From positions 434,001 through 498,000 of the forward strand of contig NZ_FLOB01000002.1 of NCBI RefSeq assembly GCF_900089775.1: 64,000 nucleotides of DNA, given 5' to 3'. Made by a program: the position numbers and the translations under genes. A model generated the notes under the pieces. That model was not told the DNA's origin. It saw only the letters and a program-made list of their open reading frames with translations, and searched no databases. Origin of the DNA: Marinomonas spartinae (GTDB lineage Bacteria; Pseudomonadota; Gammaproteobacteria; Pseudomonadales; Marinomonadaceae). This document shows positions 19,592-28,971 of this stretch, piece after piece. Position 1 is the stretch's first letter. Each line of letters begins with the position of its first letter.

Positions 19592-20062
19592 ATGAATGAT
19601 CATCAGGATAATGTTGCAAGTACGAAAGGCTCTTCTGTTGGTTCAAGCTTGTTTTCAGTACGTGCATTTATTACAAGTCTAGTTATTGCGCTTATTGTTC
19701 CTTTGCTGATAGCCGGTGTATTAGGTGAGGTACTCGGAACAAACTATTTGGTCTATTTTGCATTTACTTTGGTTTCTGTTTACGTTGGTGCCATTATTAG
19801 TCAGGGTAATAGCTCTGCTGCTCAGTCGCAGCCTGATGAGGATGAAGACGACGATCGTGAGCAGGGAACGGTGAAATGGTTTAATTCTTCAAAAGGGTTT
19901 GGCTTTTTAACTATGGAAAATGGCGACGATGTCTTTGTTCACTATCGAGCCATTCGTGGCCGTGGCCGTCGCTTTCTTGTGGAAGGACAGTTGGTTCGTT
20001 TTTATGTGACTGAGGGTGAGAAAGGAAAACAAGCCGAAAACGTGTCTATTGTACGAGGATAG
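19592..20062 (+). CDS. Membrane-anchored cold-shock-domain protein
   Basis: 156 residues with an unusual layout: short polar N-terminus, two membrane segments (about 25-49 and 52-70), a strongly acidic linker (DEDEDDD, 83-89), then a complete cold-shock domain (91-156) with RNP1 KGFGFLTM (101-108) and RNP2 DVFVHY (113-118). The topology places the domain in the cytoplasm if both helices span. RNA or single-strand DNA binding at the membrane is inferred from the domain; the biological role is unknown to me. ATG is preceded by AAGAGA. The upstream region has an AT-rich TATAAAAT (19511-19518) and about 70 bases of leader. Confidence 0.85.
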   Translation: MNDHQDNVASTKGSSVGSSLFSVRAFITSLVIALIVPLLIAGVLGEVLGTNYLVYFAFTLVSVYVGAIISQGNSSAAQSQPDEDEDDDREQGTVKWFNSSKGFGFLTMENGDDVFVHYRAIRGRGRRFLVEGQLVRFYVTEGEKGKQAENVSIVRG

Positions 20063-20154
20063 CGTTAGTTGAGTCTTTCTTTATGATTTTGAGTCATACA
20101 CTGCTCAAAAAGTCATTTATTAATAATCATATTGATTAATACCAAGGGGATAGT

Positions 20155-20649
20155 ATGGCGTTTGTTACATTGAAAGGTAATTCAATCGAAACTGTTGGCT
20201 CGCTGCCTGCTGTGGGATCAATGGCACCTGATTTTGAATTAGTGAAGAGCGATATGTCATTGGTATCTTTAAAAGATTATCAGGGTGCTAAGCTTGTTCT
20301 GAATATTTTTCCATCAGTTGATACACCCACTTGTGCAACCTCTGTTCGTAAATTTAATGAATCGGCAGCCTCGTTAAAGGGGGTTAATGTACTTTGTGTG
20401 TCTGCGGATTTGCCGTTTGCTGCGGCTCGTTTTTGTGGTGCAGAGGGGATTGACCATGTGGATATGGGATCCAGCTTTCGTTCAACGTTCGGTGATGATT
20501 ACGGGTTAACCTTTAAAACCGGACCACTGGTTGGTCTGTTGTCTCGTAGCGTTATTGTATTGGATGAGAGTGGGAAGGTGCTTTATAGCGAGCAGGTTGC
20601 TGAAATTGCTGATGAGCCTAACTATGATGCGGCACTTGCAGTGCTATAA
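20155..20649 (+). CDS. tpx: Thiol peroxidase
   Basis: Atypical two-cysteine peroxiredoxin that reduces lipid and other hydroperoxides with thioredoxin. 164 residues. Peroxidatic Cys in DTPTCATSVRKFN (about 61) and resolving Cys in ARFCGAEG (about 95), the Tpx spacing, plus the C-terminal EPNYDAALAVL. AAGGGGATAGT precedes ATG. Ends at the palindromic terminator shared with panD. Confidence 0.97.
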   Translation: MAFVTLKGNSIETVGSLPAVGSMAPDFELVKSDMSLVSLKDYQGAKLVLNIFPSVDTPTCATSVRKFNESAASLKGVNVLCVSADLPFAAARFCGAEGIDHVDMGSSFRSTFGDDYGLTFKTGPLVGLLSRSVIVLDESGKVLYSEQVAEIADEPNYDAALAVL

Positions 20650-20680
20650 ATTTGTTAGTTAGCTATTTTTAATGTTTTTC

Positions 20681-20716
20681 AAAAAAACCAGCTATGTCGA
20701 CATAGCTGGTTTTTTT
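20681..20716. terminator. Perfect palindromic bidirectional terminator (tpx/panD)
   Basis: A 36-base perfect palindrome: A-rich arm and ACCAGCTATG, centre TCGA, then CATAGCTGGT and a T-rich arm, followed by one more T. As RNA it forms a long stem with a U tract on either strand. Placed between the convergent stops of tpx and panD, it can end both transcripts. Confidence 0.95.
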
Positions 20717-20734
20717 TGTTCAGGATAGAAGACA

Positions 20735-21115
20735 TTAATCTTTCTGCACTGGAATAGTATTGGTAGTACGCTCAACAGTATTGTCTTTGTTTAGGTAGAC
20801 TAGCTTAGGTTTAAAGCTATCCGCTTCACTTTCGTCCATAGTACCATATGCTGCGATAATGACTCGGTCTCCAACTTGTACTCTTCTCGCGGCAGCGCCA
20901 TTCATAGAAATGGTGCCTGAGCCCGCTTCAGCAAGAATGATATAGGTATGAAAACGCTCGCCATTATCAACATCATAAATGTCAATTTGTTCAAATTCAC
21001 GAAAACCTGCCAATTCAACAAGATCTTTGTCTATTGCACAGGAGCCATCGTACCAAAGCTCTGCTTGAGAGACGCTGGCCATATGGAGTTTGCCTTTTAA
21101 GAGTGTAATTTGCAT
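20735..21115 (-). CDS. panD: Aspartate 1-decarboxylase proenzyme
   Basis: Makes beta-alanine for pantothenate and CoA. 126 residues. The self-cleavage site Gly24-Ser25 in YDGSCAID generates the pyruvoyl group; Lys9 (KGKLH) and the NGAAA stretch are also conserved. ATG at 21115 with AAGGG upstream gives the normal [11 protein letters not shown] start; a TTG six codons earlier overlaps that ribosome site. Stands alone; panB and panC are not in the window. Confidence 0.96.
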   Translation of the reverse strand: MQITLLKGKLHMASVSQAELWYDGSCAIDKDLVELAGFREFEQIDIYDVDNGERFHTYIILAEAGSGTISMNGAAARRVQVGDRVIIAAYGTMDESEADSFKPKLVYLNKDNTVERTTNTIPVQKD

Positions 21116-21266
21116 GAGTTGTATCCCTTTCAAATAATGGTTTGTTGTGTTGTAAGATCATCATAATCAGCTTAACTTAACGTTCGCTTATGAAAAAAAG
21201 TGTCTTTCTCAATATGGGTAGTGCGTATTGGTGTTTAGTTGTGTCTGATTGAGATGAGTCGTTCTG

Positions 21267-21641
21267 TTACTTCCAAATAAATGGGCCTTCTTCGTAATCG
21301 TTGATTTTCCACCATTGATCTGGATCTTGGTTATCGTCTTCCGACCAGCTTTGAAGGTTGCAGCGAATTTCGCATTGTAGAGTGCGGTAGGCTTCTTTTG
21401 CGCAGCTGATGTCATCATCCCAAGGGGTTTTGTCAGTGTCAAACAGGATCGAGGTAAATCGCTTTCCTGCCGCTTGTTCTATAATGGTGACTGGAATAAC
21501 TTGGTTTTCGTACGACATTACCAATTTTGTGCAAACCGCAGATGGTGTTTGCTTATCTAGCAAGGTGAATCTTTCGTTCAGCCAAGAAATGATTTTATCA
21601 GTTGGGCAAGATAAAAGGTAAATTTCGATGTCGGGTTGCAT
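21267..21641 (-). CDS. Conserved-looking hypothetical protein
   Basis: 124 residues, soluble, no signal or membrane segment. N-terminal half alternates strands and helix (IEIYLLSCPTDKIISWLNER); the C-terminal half is acidic and tryptophan-rich (QSWSEDDNQDPDQWW and GPFIWK). I do not recognise the family. The start codon lies three bases after the stop of the membrane protein gene, with AAGGAT as ribosome site inside that gene's end, so it is the last gene of a dapE operon. Confidence 0.75.
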   Translation of the reverse strand: MQPDIEIYLLSCPTDKIISWLNERFTLLDKQTPSAVCTKLVMSYENQVIPVTIIEQAAGKRFTSILFDTDKTPWDDDISCAKEAYRTLQCEIRCNLQSWSEDDNQDPDQWWKINDYEEGPFIWK

Positions 21642-21644
21642 CGT

Positions 21645-21917
21645 TTAATCCTTTTTGTTGATCATGTTGTAGAGTCGCAAAATACTCATGGATAAATAGC
21701 CTACTAATGTCCAAATAACACCTGCACCGGCAATAATCAGTCCAAGTAGGGCAATAAGCTCTGCTTGTATGGAGTCTTCCAAGACACGATTGGCGACCAT
21801 AATCATTAAGGAGCCAAAAGCAAATAAAAGGCCACCTTGTATCATTTTGAGCAATGCGAGACGAGGATTGTTGCCAAGTTTCATCGCAAGTTTATGAAGG
21901 CGGCTTTTTAGAGACAT
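21645..21917 (-). CDS. Small membrane protein, unknown function
   Basis: 90 residues: a basic N-terminus (KSRLHKLAMKLGNNPRLALLK), two membrane helices (about 27-45 and 55-77) and a short polar tail ending in KKD. No motif I recognise. Begins 15 bases after the dapE stop and is followed three bases later by the hypothetical gene at 21267, so the three probably share a transcript. Confidence 0.75.
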   Translation of the reverse strand: MSLKSRLHKLAMKLGNNPRLALLKMIQGGLLFAFGSLMIMVANRVLEDSIQAELIALLGLIIAGAGVIWTLVGYLSMSILRLYNMINKKD

Positions 21918-21932
21918 AATGGATTAAGCTGT

Positions 21933-23069
21933 TTAGGTAAATAAATTCTGTAGAATGCGCTCATAGATGGCACTGAGCTGGTTTAGGCTTTCGGCTTCGA
22001 CGCATTCATTAATTTGATGAATGGTGGCGTTAATTGGACCAAGTTCGACCACTTGTGTGCCCATTTTGGCGATAAAGCGCCCATCCGATGTGCCACCTGA
22101 GGTCGACAGTTCGGGGGTAATCTGCACAGTGGCTTCAATGGCATTTTTAATCGCATCGACCAGTTCACCAGGACGAGTAAGGAACGGTAGGCCGTTGTAA
22201 GTCCATTCTACATCGTAACGAAGTTGATGCTTGTCTAGAATCTCAGTGACACGGGACTTTAATGCGTCAAAATCCAACTCAGATGAAAAACGGAAGTTAA
22301 ATAGCGCTTTTAATGTGCCAGGTACGACATTGGTTGCTCCTGTTCCAGCGTTTAAATTTGACACCTGAAAGCTGGTGGGAGGGAAAAAATCGTTACCGTC
22401 ATCCCAATGAGTGCTCGCTAGTTCGGCAATGGCGGGCGCCGCTAAGTGAATGGGGTTTTTTGCTAAATGGGGATAGGCCACATGGCCTTGTTTACCATAA
22501 ATCGTCAAGTCGCCACTGAATGAGCCTCGACGGCCGTTTTTAATAATATCACCCAGCGTATGGGTGCTGGATGGTTCGCCAACGATGCACCAGTCGACCT
22601 TTTCTTCCCTTGCCATAAGAGCATCGACAACTCGTGTCGTACCATCTACAAATGGGCCTTCCTCGTCACTGGTAATCAAAAAGGAGATCTGACCATTATG
22701 GTTCGGGTTGGCTTCAATAAAGCTCTCAACAGCCGTAACCATCGCCGCTAAGCTGCCTTTCATGTCTGCGGCACCGCGTCCATAGAGTATGCCGTCGATG
22801 ATCTTGGGGGCAAAGGGCGGAACTTTCCATTCGCTCTCTGGGCCAGTTGGTACGACATCGGTATGGCCGGCAAAGCAGAGGTTAGGACCGGATGTGCCGC
22901 GCTTGGCGTAAAAGTTTTTTACGTCGCCGAATGGCATCGGTTCGATGTGGAAGCCGATGTGTTTGAGTCGCTCGATCATCACATCCTGACAACCTGCGTC
23001 TTCAGGAGTGATAGAAGAGCGGGATATTAGATCCAGAGCAAGTTTTAACGTGGGTGACAAGTTAGACAT
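21933..23069 (-). CDS. dapE: Succinyl-diaminopimelate desuccinylase
   Basis: Dinuclear zinc hydrolase releasing LL-diaminopimelate in lysine and peptidoglycan precursor synthesis. 378 residues. Metal and catalytic motifs: [32 protein letters not shown], and the C-terminal ATIHQINE; the SGGTSDGRF motif is the substrate loop. ATG preceded by AAAGG. Other dap genes (dapC, dapD) lie just upstream on the same strand but are separated by the oppositely oriented small lipoprotein. Confidence 0.97.
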   Translation of the reverse strand: MSNLSPTLKLALDLISRSSITPEDAGCQDVMIERLKHIGFHIEPMPFGDVKNFYAKRGTSGPNLCFAGHTDVVPTGPESEWKVPPFAPKIIDGILYGRGAADMKGSLAAMVTAVESFIEANPNHNGQISFLITSDEEGPFVDGTTRVVDALMAREEKVDWCIVGEPSSTHTLGDIIKNGRRGSFSGDLTIYGKQGHVAYPHLAKNPIHLAAPAIAELASTHWDDGNDFFPPTSFQVSNLNAGTGATNVVPGTLKALFNFRFSSELDFDALKSRVTEILDKHQLRYDVEWTYNGLPFLTRPGELVDAIKNAIEATVQITPELSTSGGTSDGRFIAKMGTQVVELGPINATIHQINECVEAESLNQLSAIYERILQNLFT

Positions 23070-23146
23070 TCTTTACCTTTGTGTTCGATTTAGCTACCTT
23101 ATAATAACATTACAGTATTGGCTCGGGTGTTATCATAAGGTGGGTT

Positions 23147-23347
23147 ATGAAATTTAGTATGGTTATTCTGTTAGGGCTGTTGGGCAGTGGCTGTAGCTGG
23201 CTTATTCCTCAGCCTGTTGTTGAGCAATCTTATTATGTGCCTGTCATACGTTCTGATGACTCCGTTAATGGATATACACCCAGTATCACGCCTGTTGTAA
23301 GGCAGCCATCGTCATCTCCACAAATCTACACGCCAGTCCTTCGCTAA
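23147..23347 (+). CDS. Very small putative lipoprotein
   Basis: 66 residues. Basic start, hydrophobic helix and a lipobox-like GLLGSGC (Cys16, Ser at +2, which would favour the outer membrane); Gly at -3 is a less usual lipobox residue. The mature part is rich in Pro, Ser and Val with no recognisable domain (QPVVEQSYYVPV, SPQIYTPVLR). ATG has AAGGTGGG upstream. Divergent from dapE, convergent with yffB. Function unknown. Confidence 0.65.
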   Translation: MKFSMVILLGLLGSGCSWLIPQPVVEQSYYVPVIRSDDSVNGYTPSITPVVRQPSSSPQIYTPVLR

Positions 23348-23433
23348 TTCTAACCATTTGATGAATGGATCAAATATCACGTCATTGGTATCTAGTTGCG
23401 TTAGCAAATAATGTCATTGGATAAACGTGAGCC

Positions 23434-23778
23434 TTATTGAAAGATCGCTTGATAATCAGACGGCTTGAACCCTAAGATAATCTCATTGTTTTTAATTAGC
23501 AATGGGCGCTTAATGATGGACGGCTGATCTTGAATAGTTTGCAGTGCCAGTTCATTATTCATAGTATCTTTGGTTTTATCATCTAGTTTCCGCCATGTGG
23601 TACCGCGTTTGTTGATGATGTTTTCCCAACCTAATTCCTCAAGCCACTGTTTTGCCTGTGTTTCATTTACACCTTCTTTTTTGTAATCGTGAAAGGTGTA
23701 CTCGATGTTGTTCTCGTCTAACCAGTGAAATGCTTTTTTCATGGTGTCGCAATTTTTGATGCCGTAAATATCGACCAT
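23434..23778 (-). CDS. yffB: YffB/Spx-ArsC family protein
   Basis: 114 residues of the thioredoxin-fold ArsC/Spx/YffB family. N-terminal YGIKNCDTMKKA has a single active-site-like Cys, followed by FHDYKKEG, NKRGTTWRKLD and the C-terminal IIKRPLLI, matching E. coli YffB throughout. Its exact role is not established. In gammaproteobacteria yffB commonly neighbours dapE or dapD, as here. AGGAAACAG precedes the ATG. Confidence 0.92.
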   Translation of the reverse strand: MVDIYGIKNCDTMKKAFHWLDENNIEYTFHDYKKEGVNETQAKQWLEELGWENIINKRGTTWRKLDDKTKDTMNNELALQTIQDQPSIIKRPLLIKNNEIILGFKPSDYQAIFQ

Positions 23779-23844
23779 GTTCTGTTTCCTTATCTCATGT
23801 CTGTTTAGTCGTTAGTCGAATATTAGTTTTCATGCTGGCCGTCA

Positions 23845-23878
23845 TTGACTGCTCAGGTGTGTTTCGTTGAGCAGTCAA
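23845..23878 (-). other. Hairpin between dapD and yffB
   Basis: Perfect 11-bp inverted repeat TTGACTGCTCA/TGAGCAGTCAA with a 12-base loop, 14 bases after the dapD stop. No T tract on either strand, so more likely an mRNA 3'-end stabiliser, processing site or protein-binding dyad than a strong terminator. Confidence 0.5.
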
Positions 23879-23892
23879 ATCATGGTCTGGAA

Positions 23893-24930
23893 TTAGTTAT
23901 GAGCGTGTAGCTCTTCGTTTAAGGCGATGGCTGTTTTATTCGTACGGCATTCAACAGCACCGGTTTCTGAGTTACGGATAAAGAGCAAATCCGATTTGCC
24001 CGAGAGCTCGCGAGCTTTAACCGTCGCAACGGGTTCGCCATTGCTGTCGCGCACCAATATTTTTTGGCCTGCTGTCACATACAGTCCCGCTTCAACAGTA
24101 CAGCGATCTCCTAGGCCGATACCAATACCAGCGTTGGCACCAACAAGGCACTTTTCACCAATGCCAATGATGATGTTGCCGCCACCAGAAAGGGTGCCCA
24201 TTGTAGAGCAACCTGCGCCGAGATCAGAGCCTTCGCCAACAACGACACCAGCAGAAATACGTCCTTCAACCATGCTGTTGCCTAATGTACCTGCGTTAAA
24301 GTTGCAGAAGCCTTCGTGCATGACGGTTGTGCCTTCGCCAAGGTGTGCTCCCAAGCGAATACGGGCGGCGTTGCCGATACGAATACCGCTTGGTACCACA
24401 AAGTTGGCCATTTTAGGGAACTTGTCAACGCTGAATACTTCAATGGTGCGGCCCTGCATGCGAGCGGTTAATTGACGATCAGCAAGTTCGCGCACATCGA
24501 TAGGGCCCTCACTGGTCCATGCGGTGTTGATCAGTAGGCCAAACATGCCGTCAAGCACGGTGCCATGAGGTTTGATCAAACGATGAGAAATCAGTTGGAG
24601 TTTTAAGTAAACTTCAGCAGGGTTGGTGGGGGCTTCGTCGGTTGCTAGGATACACAATACAATCGGTTGAGAAGACGCTTTCAGGCGTGAGGCAAGTTCA
24701 GCTTGCTCAATGTTGCCCGCTTTTAGTAGGCTCATGTGTAGGCGGTTTAGGTCGCTGTCATCTAGTACTAGAGTGCTGTTGCCACCTTCGTAATTCGTGC
24801 TTTCTAATAGCGCATCAAGGGTACTTTTTTCTACATCAATGCTGGGCGCGGAGTAGAAGACTTCTAGCCAGTTGCCTTCTTTGTTTTGTGTTCCGATACC
24901 AAGACCGAATGCAAAAATTTGATCGCTCAT
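23893..24930 (-). CDS. dapD: Tetrahydrodipicolinate N-succinyltransferase
   Basis: Succinylates tetrahydrodipicolinate in the lysine/DAP pathway. 345 residues, the long type found in Pseudomonas and actinobacteria rather than the ~274-residue E. coli type. N-terminal alpha/beta domain, then a left-handed beta-helix (about 180-290) of hexapeptide repeats (IRIGNAARIRLGAHLGEGTT, VVGEGSDLGAGCS). ATG at 24930 has GGAGA five bases upstream; an ATG four codons earlier includes that site and is rejected. Downstream of dapC. Confidence 0.96.
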   Translation of the reverse strand: MSDQIFAFGLGIGTQNKEGNWLEVFYSAPSIDVEKSTLDALLESTNYEGGNSTLVLDDSDLNRLHMSLLKAGNIEQAELASRLKASSQPIVLCILATDEAPTNPAEVYLKLQLISHRLIKPHGTVLDGMFGLLINTAWTSEGPIDVRELADRQLTARMQGRTIEVFSVDKFPKMANFVVPSGIRIGNAARIRLGAHLGEGTTVMHEGFCNFNAGTLGNSMVEGRISAGVVVGEGSDLGAGCSTMGTLSGGGNIIIGIGEKCLVGANAGIGIGLGDRCTVEAGLYVTAGQKILVRDSNGEPVATVKARELSGKSDLLFIRNSETGAVECRTNKTAIALNEELHAHN

Positions 24931-24970
24931 TATGTTCTCCATTGAGTTTCTTTAAAGGGATAGGGTTAAT

Positions 24971-26185
24971 TTATTGATATTTGGTCATAAGATGTTGATT
25001 ATTGGTGATAAAGTGGCGGATTCGTTGTGCCGCTTCAACACACTGTGATTCCTCTGCAACAAGGGCCATGCGTACATGTTTGCTGCCAGGATTATAGTCA
25101 TTGATTTGGCGCCCTAGGTAACTGCCAGGCAGAACCAGTACGCTTTCCTGCTTGTAGAGTTCGGTACAGAATGTTTCATCATCTATGTCGAGTTCTGGCC
25201 ACAAATAGAACCCAGCTTCTGGCTTACTGACCTTCATAATAGGGGTCAATATTTCTAACACACTAGTAAATTTGCGTGTGTAAATATCGCGATTTTTCTC
25301 AACGTGCTCTTCATCCTGCCAAGCGACAACAGAGGCCTCTTGATGGTGAATCGGCATCGAGCAGCCCTGATAGGTGCGATAGAGCAAGAAGGGTTTTAAA
25401 ATGTTGGCGTCCCCCGCAACAAAACCAGAGCGTAAACCAGGAAGGTTGGAGCGTTTTGATAGTGATTGAAAAATCAAGCAATGGTCGTAGCTGGTATTGC
25501 CTAATTGTTGGCAAGCTTCAAGGAGTCCAAGTGGAGGCTTGTTATCGAAGTAGATTTCTGAATAACACTCATCGGCAACAATCGTGAAGTCAAATTCTCT
25601 GGCTTTTTCTAGTAGGTAGGCATAGTCGTCAAGCGTTGTGACTGTGCCACTTGGGTTGCTTGGTGAGCAGACAAAAAGTACTTCGCAGCGTTGCCACACA
25701 TCATCGCTGATGTCTTGGTAATTAATTTGGTAGCGCGTTTCAGGGCCGCAAGGTAAGTAGTAAAGTTCAGCACCCGCTAAAATGCCAGCACCTTCGTAGA
25801 TTTGGTAGAATGGATTGGGACTAACCACAAGGGTATTGGATTTTTCGCCGACTAAGGTTTGTGTGATAGCAAAAAGGGCTTCACGAGTACCTGTCACGGG
25901 TAAAACTTGGGTCTCGGGGTCAATTGAATCCAAGTGAAAACGGTGTTTTGTCCATTCAGCGATGGCTTTGCGTAAAGGTAACTCGCCCTTTGTGTTGGGG
26001 TATTTGTTGACGCCGCTTTTTAGACTGTCTGCTAACTTATCAAGTACACACTGAGGCGACTCGTGTTGGGGCTCGCCAATGGTCAGCCGAATAAGCGGTT
26101 TCTCTGGATTGGGCGTTAATCCTTCCAAAAGTTCTGCTAGCTTTTGAAAAGGGTAAGGGTGTAAAGAACGAATAAATGGGTTCAT
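24971..26185 (-). CDS. dapC: Succinyldiaminopimelate aminotransferase
   Basis: PLP-dependent class I/II aminotransferase for N-succinyl-2-amino-6-ketopimelate. 404 residues. PLP lysine is Lys244 in SLSKRSNLPGLRSG; CSPSNPSGT (173-181) and VADECYSEIYF (203-213) are the other cofactor contacts. The glnD-dapC-dapD order supports DapC rather than another aminotransferase. Starts six bases after glnD. Confidence 0.94.
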   Translation of the reverse strand: MNPFIRSLHPYPFQKLAELLEGLTPNPEKPLIRLTIGEPQHESPQCVLDKLADSLKSGVNKYPNTKGELPLRKAIAEWTKHRFHLDSIDPETQVLPVTGTREALFAITQTLVGEKSNTLVVSPNPFYQIYEGAGILAGAELYYLPCGPETRYQINYQDISDDVWQRCEVLFVCSPSNPSGTVTTLDDYAYLLEKAREFDFTIVADECYSEIYFDNKPPLGLLEACQQLGNTSYDHCLIFQSLSKRSNLPGLRSGFVAGDANILKPFLLYRTYQGCSMPIHHQEASVVAWQDEEHVEKNRDIYTRKFTSVLEILTPIMKVSKPEAGFYLWPELDIDDETFCTELYKQESVLVLPGSYLGRQINDYNPGSKHVRMALVAEESQCVEAAQRIRHFITNNQHLMTKYQ

Positions 26186-26191
26186 TTTGTC

Positions 26192-28885
26192 TCAATCCAT
26201 GGCTTGTGAAAAACGGTCAATTTTTTCTTTTAATAGAGTACAGATGGTATTCATTCTTTCAGGATCAGTAATCAACCTGCCATCCTCTTCTGTGACATAA
26301 AAGGTATCTTCTACGCGTTCACCTAATGTGGCAATTTTCGCTTTATGTAGCATAATATTCTGATTCATAAAAAGCTGACCAATTAAGGCAAGCAGTCCTG
26401 GTCGATCTGGTGCGGTCACTTCTATTGCGGACCAGACCTCTTCTGGTTGGCTGACAAAGTGTGCGGTAGCGGGTGAATTGAAGATTTTTAAAATGCGCGG
26501 TGTATAACGTTGAATTACACTTTCGTACAAAGAGGGGTTGTCCAGTTGCTCGGTTAGGGTTTCGCGGATAAAGGTAATGCGTTCTTTGTCTAGATGTAAG
26601 CTGGTTTCGTTGTCGTTAATGTCCATTACCACAAAGCTATCGAGCGTATAGTTATCTGTCGTATTGCTGATTTTGGCATCTAATATGGTGAATCCAAGTT
26701 GTTCGAACAGAGTGGCTGTCACTGCAAACAGGTGTTTGTTGTTTTTCGTGTAAATGAATACTTTGCTCGCTCCTGAGAAGTTTCTTCCGCCTAATGGGCT
26801 GATTGCAACGAGGGGTTTTTCGCTCGGGCGATGGCGAAGTATGGCCTCTGTATTCCAGGCGATTTCTTCACCATTGGAGCGAATAAAATATTCTTCTTCT
26901 ATTTTATTCCAAACGTTTTCCGCATCCATAATATCGACGTTGCGCTCGATAATGATTTCCAACGCGCGCTGTTTGTGTTCGTCGCTTTGCATGTCGGCGT
27001 CAATAGGGTAATCAAGGCCACGACGCAAGGCGCGCTTGGTTTCTAAATACAGTTGGCGCATTAGGGAGGCTCGCCAACTGTTCCACATGGTGGGGTTGGT
27101 GGCGTTGATGTCTGCCACTGTTAGGATGAAGAGATAGTCCAAATGCTCTTGATCCTTCACATAACTTGCAAACTCCCAAATGACCTCAGGGTCAGAGATG
27201 TCCTTACGTTGAGCAGTCACAGACATAAATAAGTGGTTACGAACAAGCCAAACGACGAGATCTGTATCTCTTTTGGGGAGTCTGTGGCGTTCGCAGAAGG
27301 CTTGAGCGTCTACGCAGCCGAGTTCCGAGTGGTCTCCGCCACGTCCTTTTGCAATGTCATGGTAGAGGCCTGCAATGTATAACAGTTCAGGCTTGGGAAT
27401 ATGGCGCATGGCTTGCGTAGAAATGGGGAACTTTTGCTTGGATTCTGGTAGCCACAAGCGGCGTAGGTTTTCTACTAATTGCAGGGTATGGGCATCGACC
27501 GTATAAATATGAAAAAGGTCATGTTGCATTTGCCCAATGATAGCACCAAATTCGGGAAGATAACGGCCTAGCAAGCCAATGTGTTTCATGGAGCGTAATG
27601 TGCTGGTCAGCCGATAGCGGCTTGATATAATGTCTAAAAAGAAGTCGGTGTTTTGAGGGTTGGTTCTAAACTCATCATCTACTAAATCCAAGCTGTCGCG
27701 TAGTTGGCGCATGGTGTTGGCGCGAATGCTTCGTATTTTTTCGTTATTTCCTCTTAGCACATACATTTCAAGCATAGCGGATGGTGTATCTTGAAAAAGG
27801 CTGGGGCTGGTGGCTTCAAGTTGACCGTTGCAAATCTGGAAGCGCTCATTAATGATCTCTATGGTGTCTTCTTCATCAATCAACAAAAACGACTCTTCGA
27901 AGTGTTGAAGTAGTAAATCGTTGAGTTGTTGAATAGCGGCCACGCTTTGGTAATAGCCTTGCATAAAACGCTCTACATTGCGTTTTAGGTCATCATCCTC
28001 AAAGCCAAATACTTTTGATAGGGTGCGCTGATGATCAAATAAAAGACGGTCCTCTTTGCGACCTGCGATCATATGGAGCGCCCAGCGAATACGCCATAAA
28101 TGGCCAACTGCCCCTTTGAGCTGAATGTATTCATCTTCGGAGAGGAAATTTTTATCAATCAGGGCGCTGAGTCGGTGGGTATGTAGGTGACGTTTGGCAA
28201 CCCAGTCGATGACTTGCATATCGCGAAGACCGCCAGGGCATTCTTTCAAATTAGGCTCAAGGTTGTAAGCCGTGTTTTGGTATTTTGCGTGGCGGTGCTT
28301 TTGCTCTGCTATTTTGGCTTTGTAAAACGTGTGGCCATCCCACATGTGGTCTACATCAATATTAAGCTTTAGGTTTGCTAGTAGATCATCGGGGCCAATC
28401 AGTGTCCGAGATTCGATCAGGTTGGTGATAATGGTAATGTCATGGGCTGCCATTTCGGTACATTGGGTTACCGTTCTGACGCTGTGACCGACATCTAAAT
28501 TGATATCCCATAAAAAAGTAATGAAGGATTCAATTTTCTCGCTTTCAGGTGAGGCATTATCATCAAGTAAAATAAGTAAGTCTATGTCGGATTTGGGGTG
28601 AAGCTCACTGCGACCATAGCCGCCAACTGCTAACAAGCTCATGTTACTCTCTTGAGCTAAGCCTTTTGCTGTCCAAGCAGCCTGTAAGGCTTCGTCGTAG
28701 ACTGCGGCTAACCCTTTTACCAATTTTTCGATCGGGTAAAGGGCATGAAAGAGGTCATCATACGCGGCTGTTTTTTCTTCTAGAATCGCTTTGTAGCGAG
28801 AAATGGAGCAGCTCGGTTGTGATAACTCTTTTTTCTCTTCAGGAGTTAGTAGTGGCGGAGCATCAGGAAAAGCAGGAAAATCCAT
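26192..28885 (-). CDS. glnD: PII uridylyltransferase/uridylyl-removing enzyme
   Basis: Nitrogen sensor that uridylylates PII when glutamine is low and removes UMP when it is high. 897 residues: nucleotidyltransferase domain with GGYGRSELHPKSDID (about 88-102), a helical linker, HD domain with LYHDIAKGRGGDHSELG, and two C-terminal ACT domains (about 700-780 and 810-890: VTAPDRPGLLALIGQLF). ATG at 28885 has GAGG seven bases upstream; an in-frame TTG nine codons earlier is less likely. Between map and dapC, as in Pseudomonas. Confidence 0.97.
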   Translation of the reverse strand: MDFPAFPDAPPLLTPEEKKELSQPSCSISRYKAILEEKTAAYDDLFHALYPIEKLVKGLAAVYDEALQAAWTAKGLAQESNMSLLAVGGYGRSELHPKSDIDLLILLDDNASPESEKIESFITFLWDINLDVGHSVRTVTQCTEMAAHDITIITNLIESRTLIGPDDLLANLKLNIDVDHMWDGHTFYKAKIAEQKHRHAKYQNTAYNLEPNLKECPGGLRDMQVIDWVAKRHLHTHRLSALIDKNFLSEDEYIQLKGAVGHLWRIRWALHMIAGRKEDRLLFDHQRTLSKVFGFEDDDLKRNVERFMQGYYQSVAAIQQLNDLLLQHFEESFLLIDEEDTIEIINERFQICNGQLEATSPSLFQDTPSAMLEMYVLRGNNEKIRSIRANTMRQLRDSLDLVDDEFRTNPQNTDFFLDIISSRYRLTSTLRSMKHIGLLGRYLPEFGAIIGQMQHDLFHIYTVDAHTLQLVENLRRLWLPESKQKFPISTQAMRHIPKPELLYIAGLYHDIAKGRGGDHSELGCVDAQAFCERHRLPKRDTDLVVWLVRNHLFMSVTAQRKDISDPEVIWEFASYVKDQEHLDYLFILTVADINATNPTMWNSWRASLMRQLYLETKRALRRGLDYPIDADMQSDEHKQRALEIIIERNVDIMDAENVWNKIEEEYFIRSNGEEIAWNTEAILRHRPSEKPLVAISPLGGRNFSGASKVFIYTKNNKHLFAVTATLFEQLGFTILDAKISNTTDNYTLDSFVVMDINDNETSLHLDKERITFIRETLTEQLDNPSLYESVIQRYTPRILKIFNSPATAHFVSQPEEVWSAIEVTAPDRPGLLALIGQLFMNQNIMLHKAKIATLGERVEDTFYVTEEDGRLITDPERMNTICTLLKEKIDRFSQAMD

Positions 28886-28971
28886 ATAAGGCCTCAGAAA
28901 AAGCGTTATCAAGATAGCAATTTGGCAAGGGTGGTTGCAGTACTCATTTGTAAAAAGTACTCACGCCCCTC

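Noticed and set aside
23927..24475. 182-codon open frame on the plus strand inside dapD
   Set aside because: Antisense to a well-supported dapD; low-complexity composition, no ribosome site and no recognisable domain.
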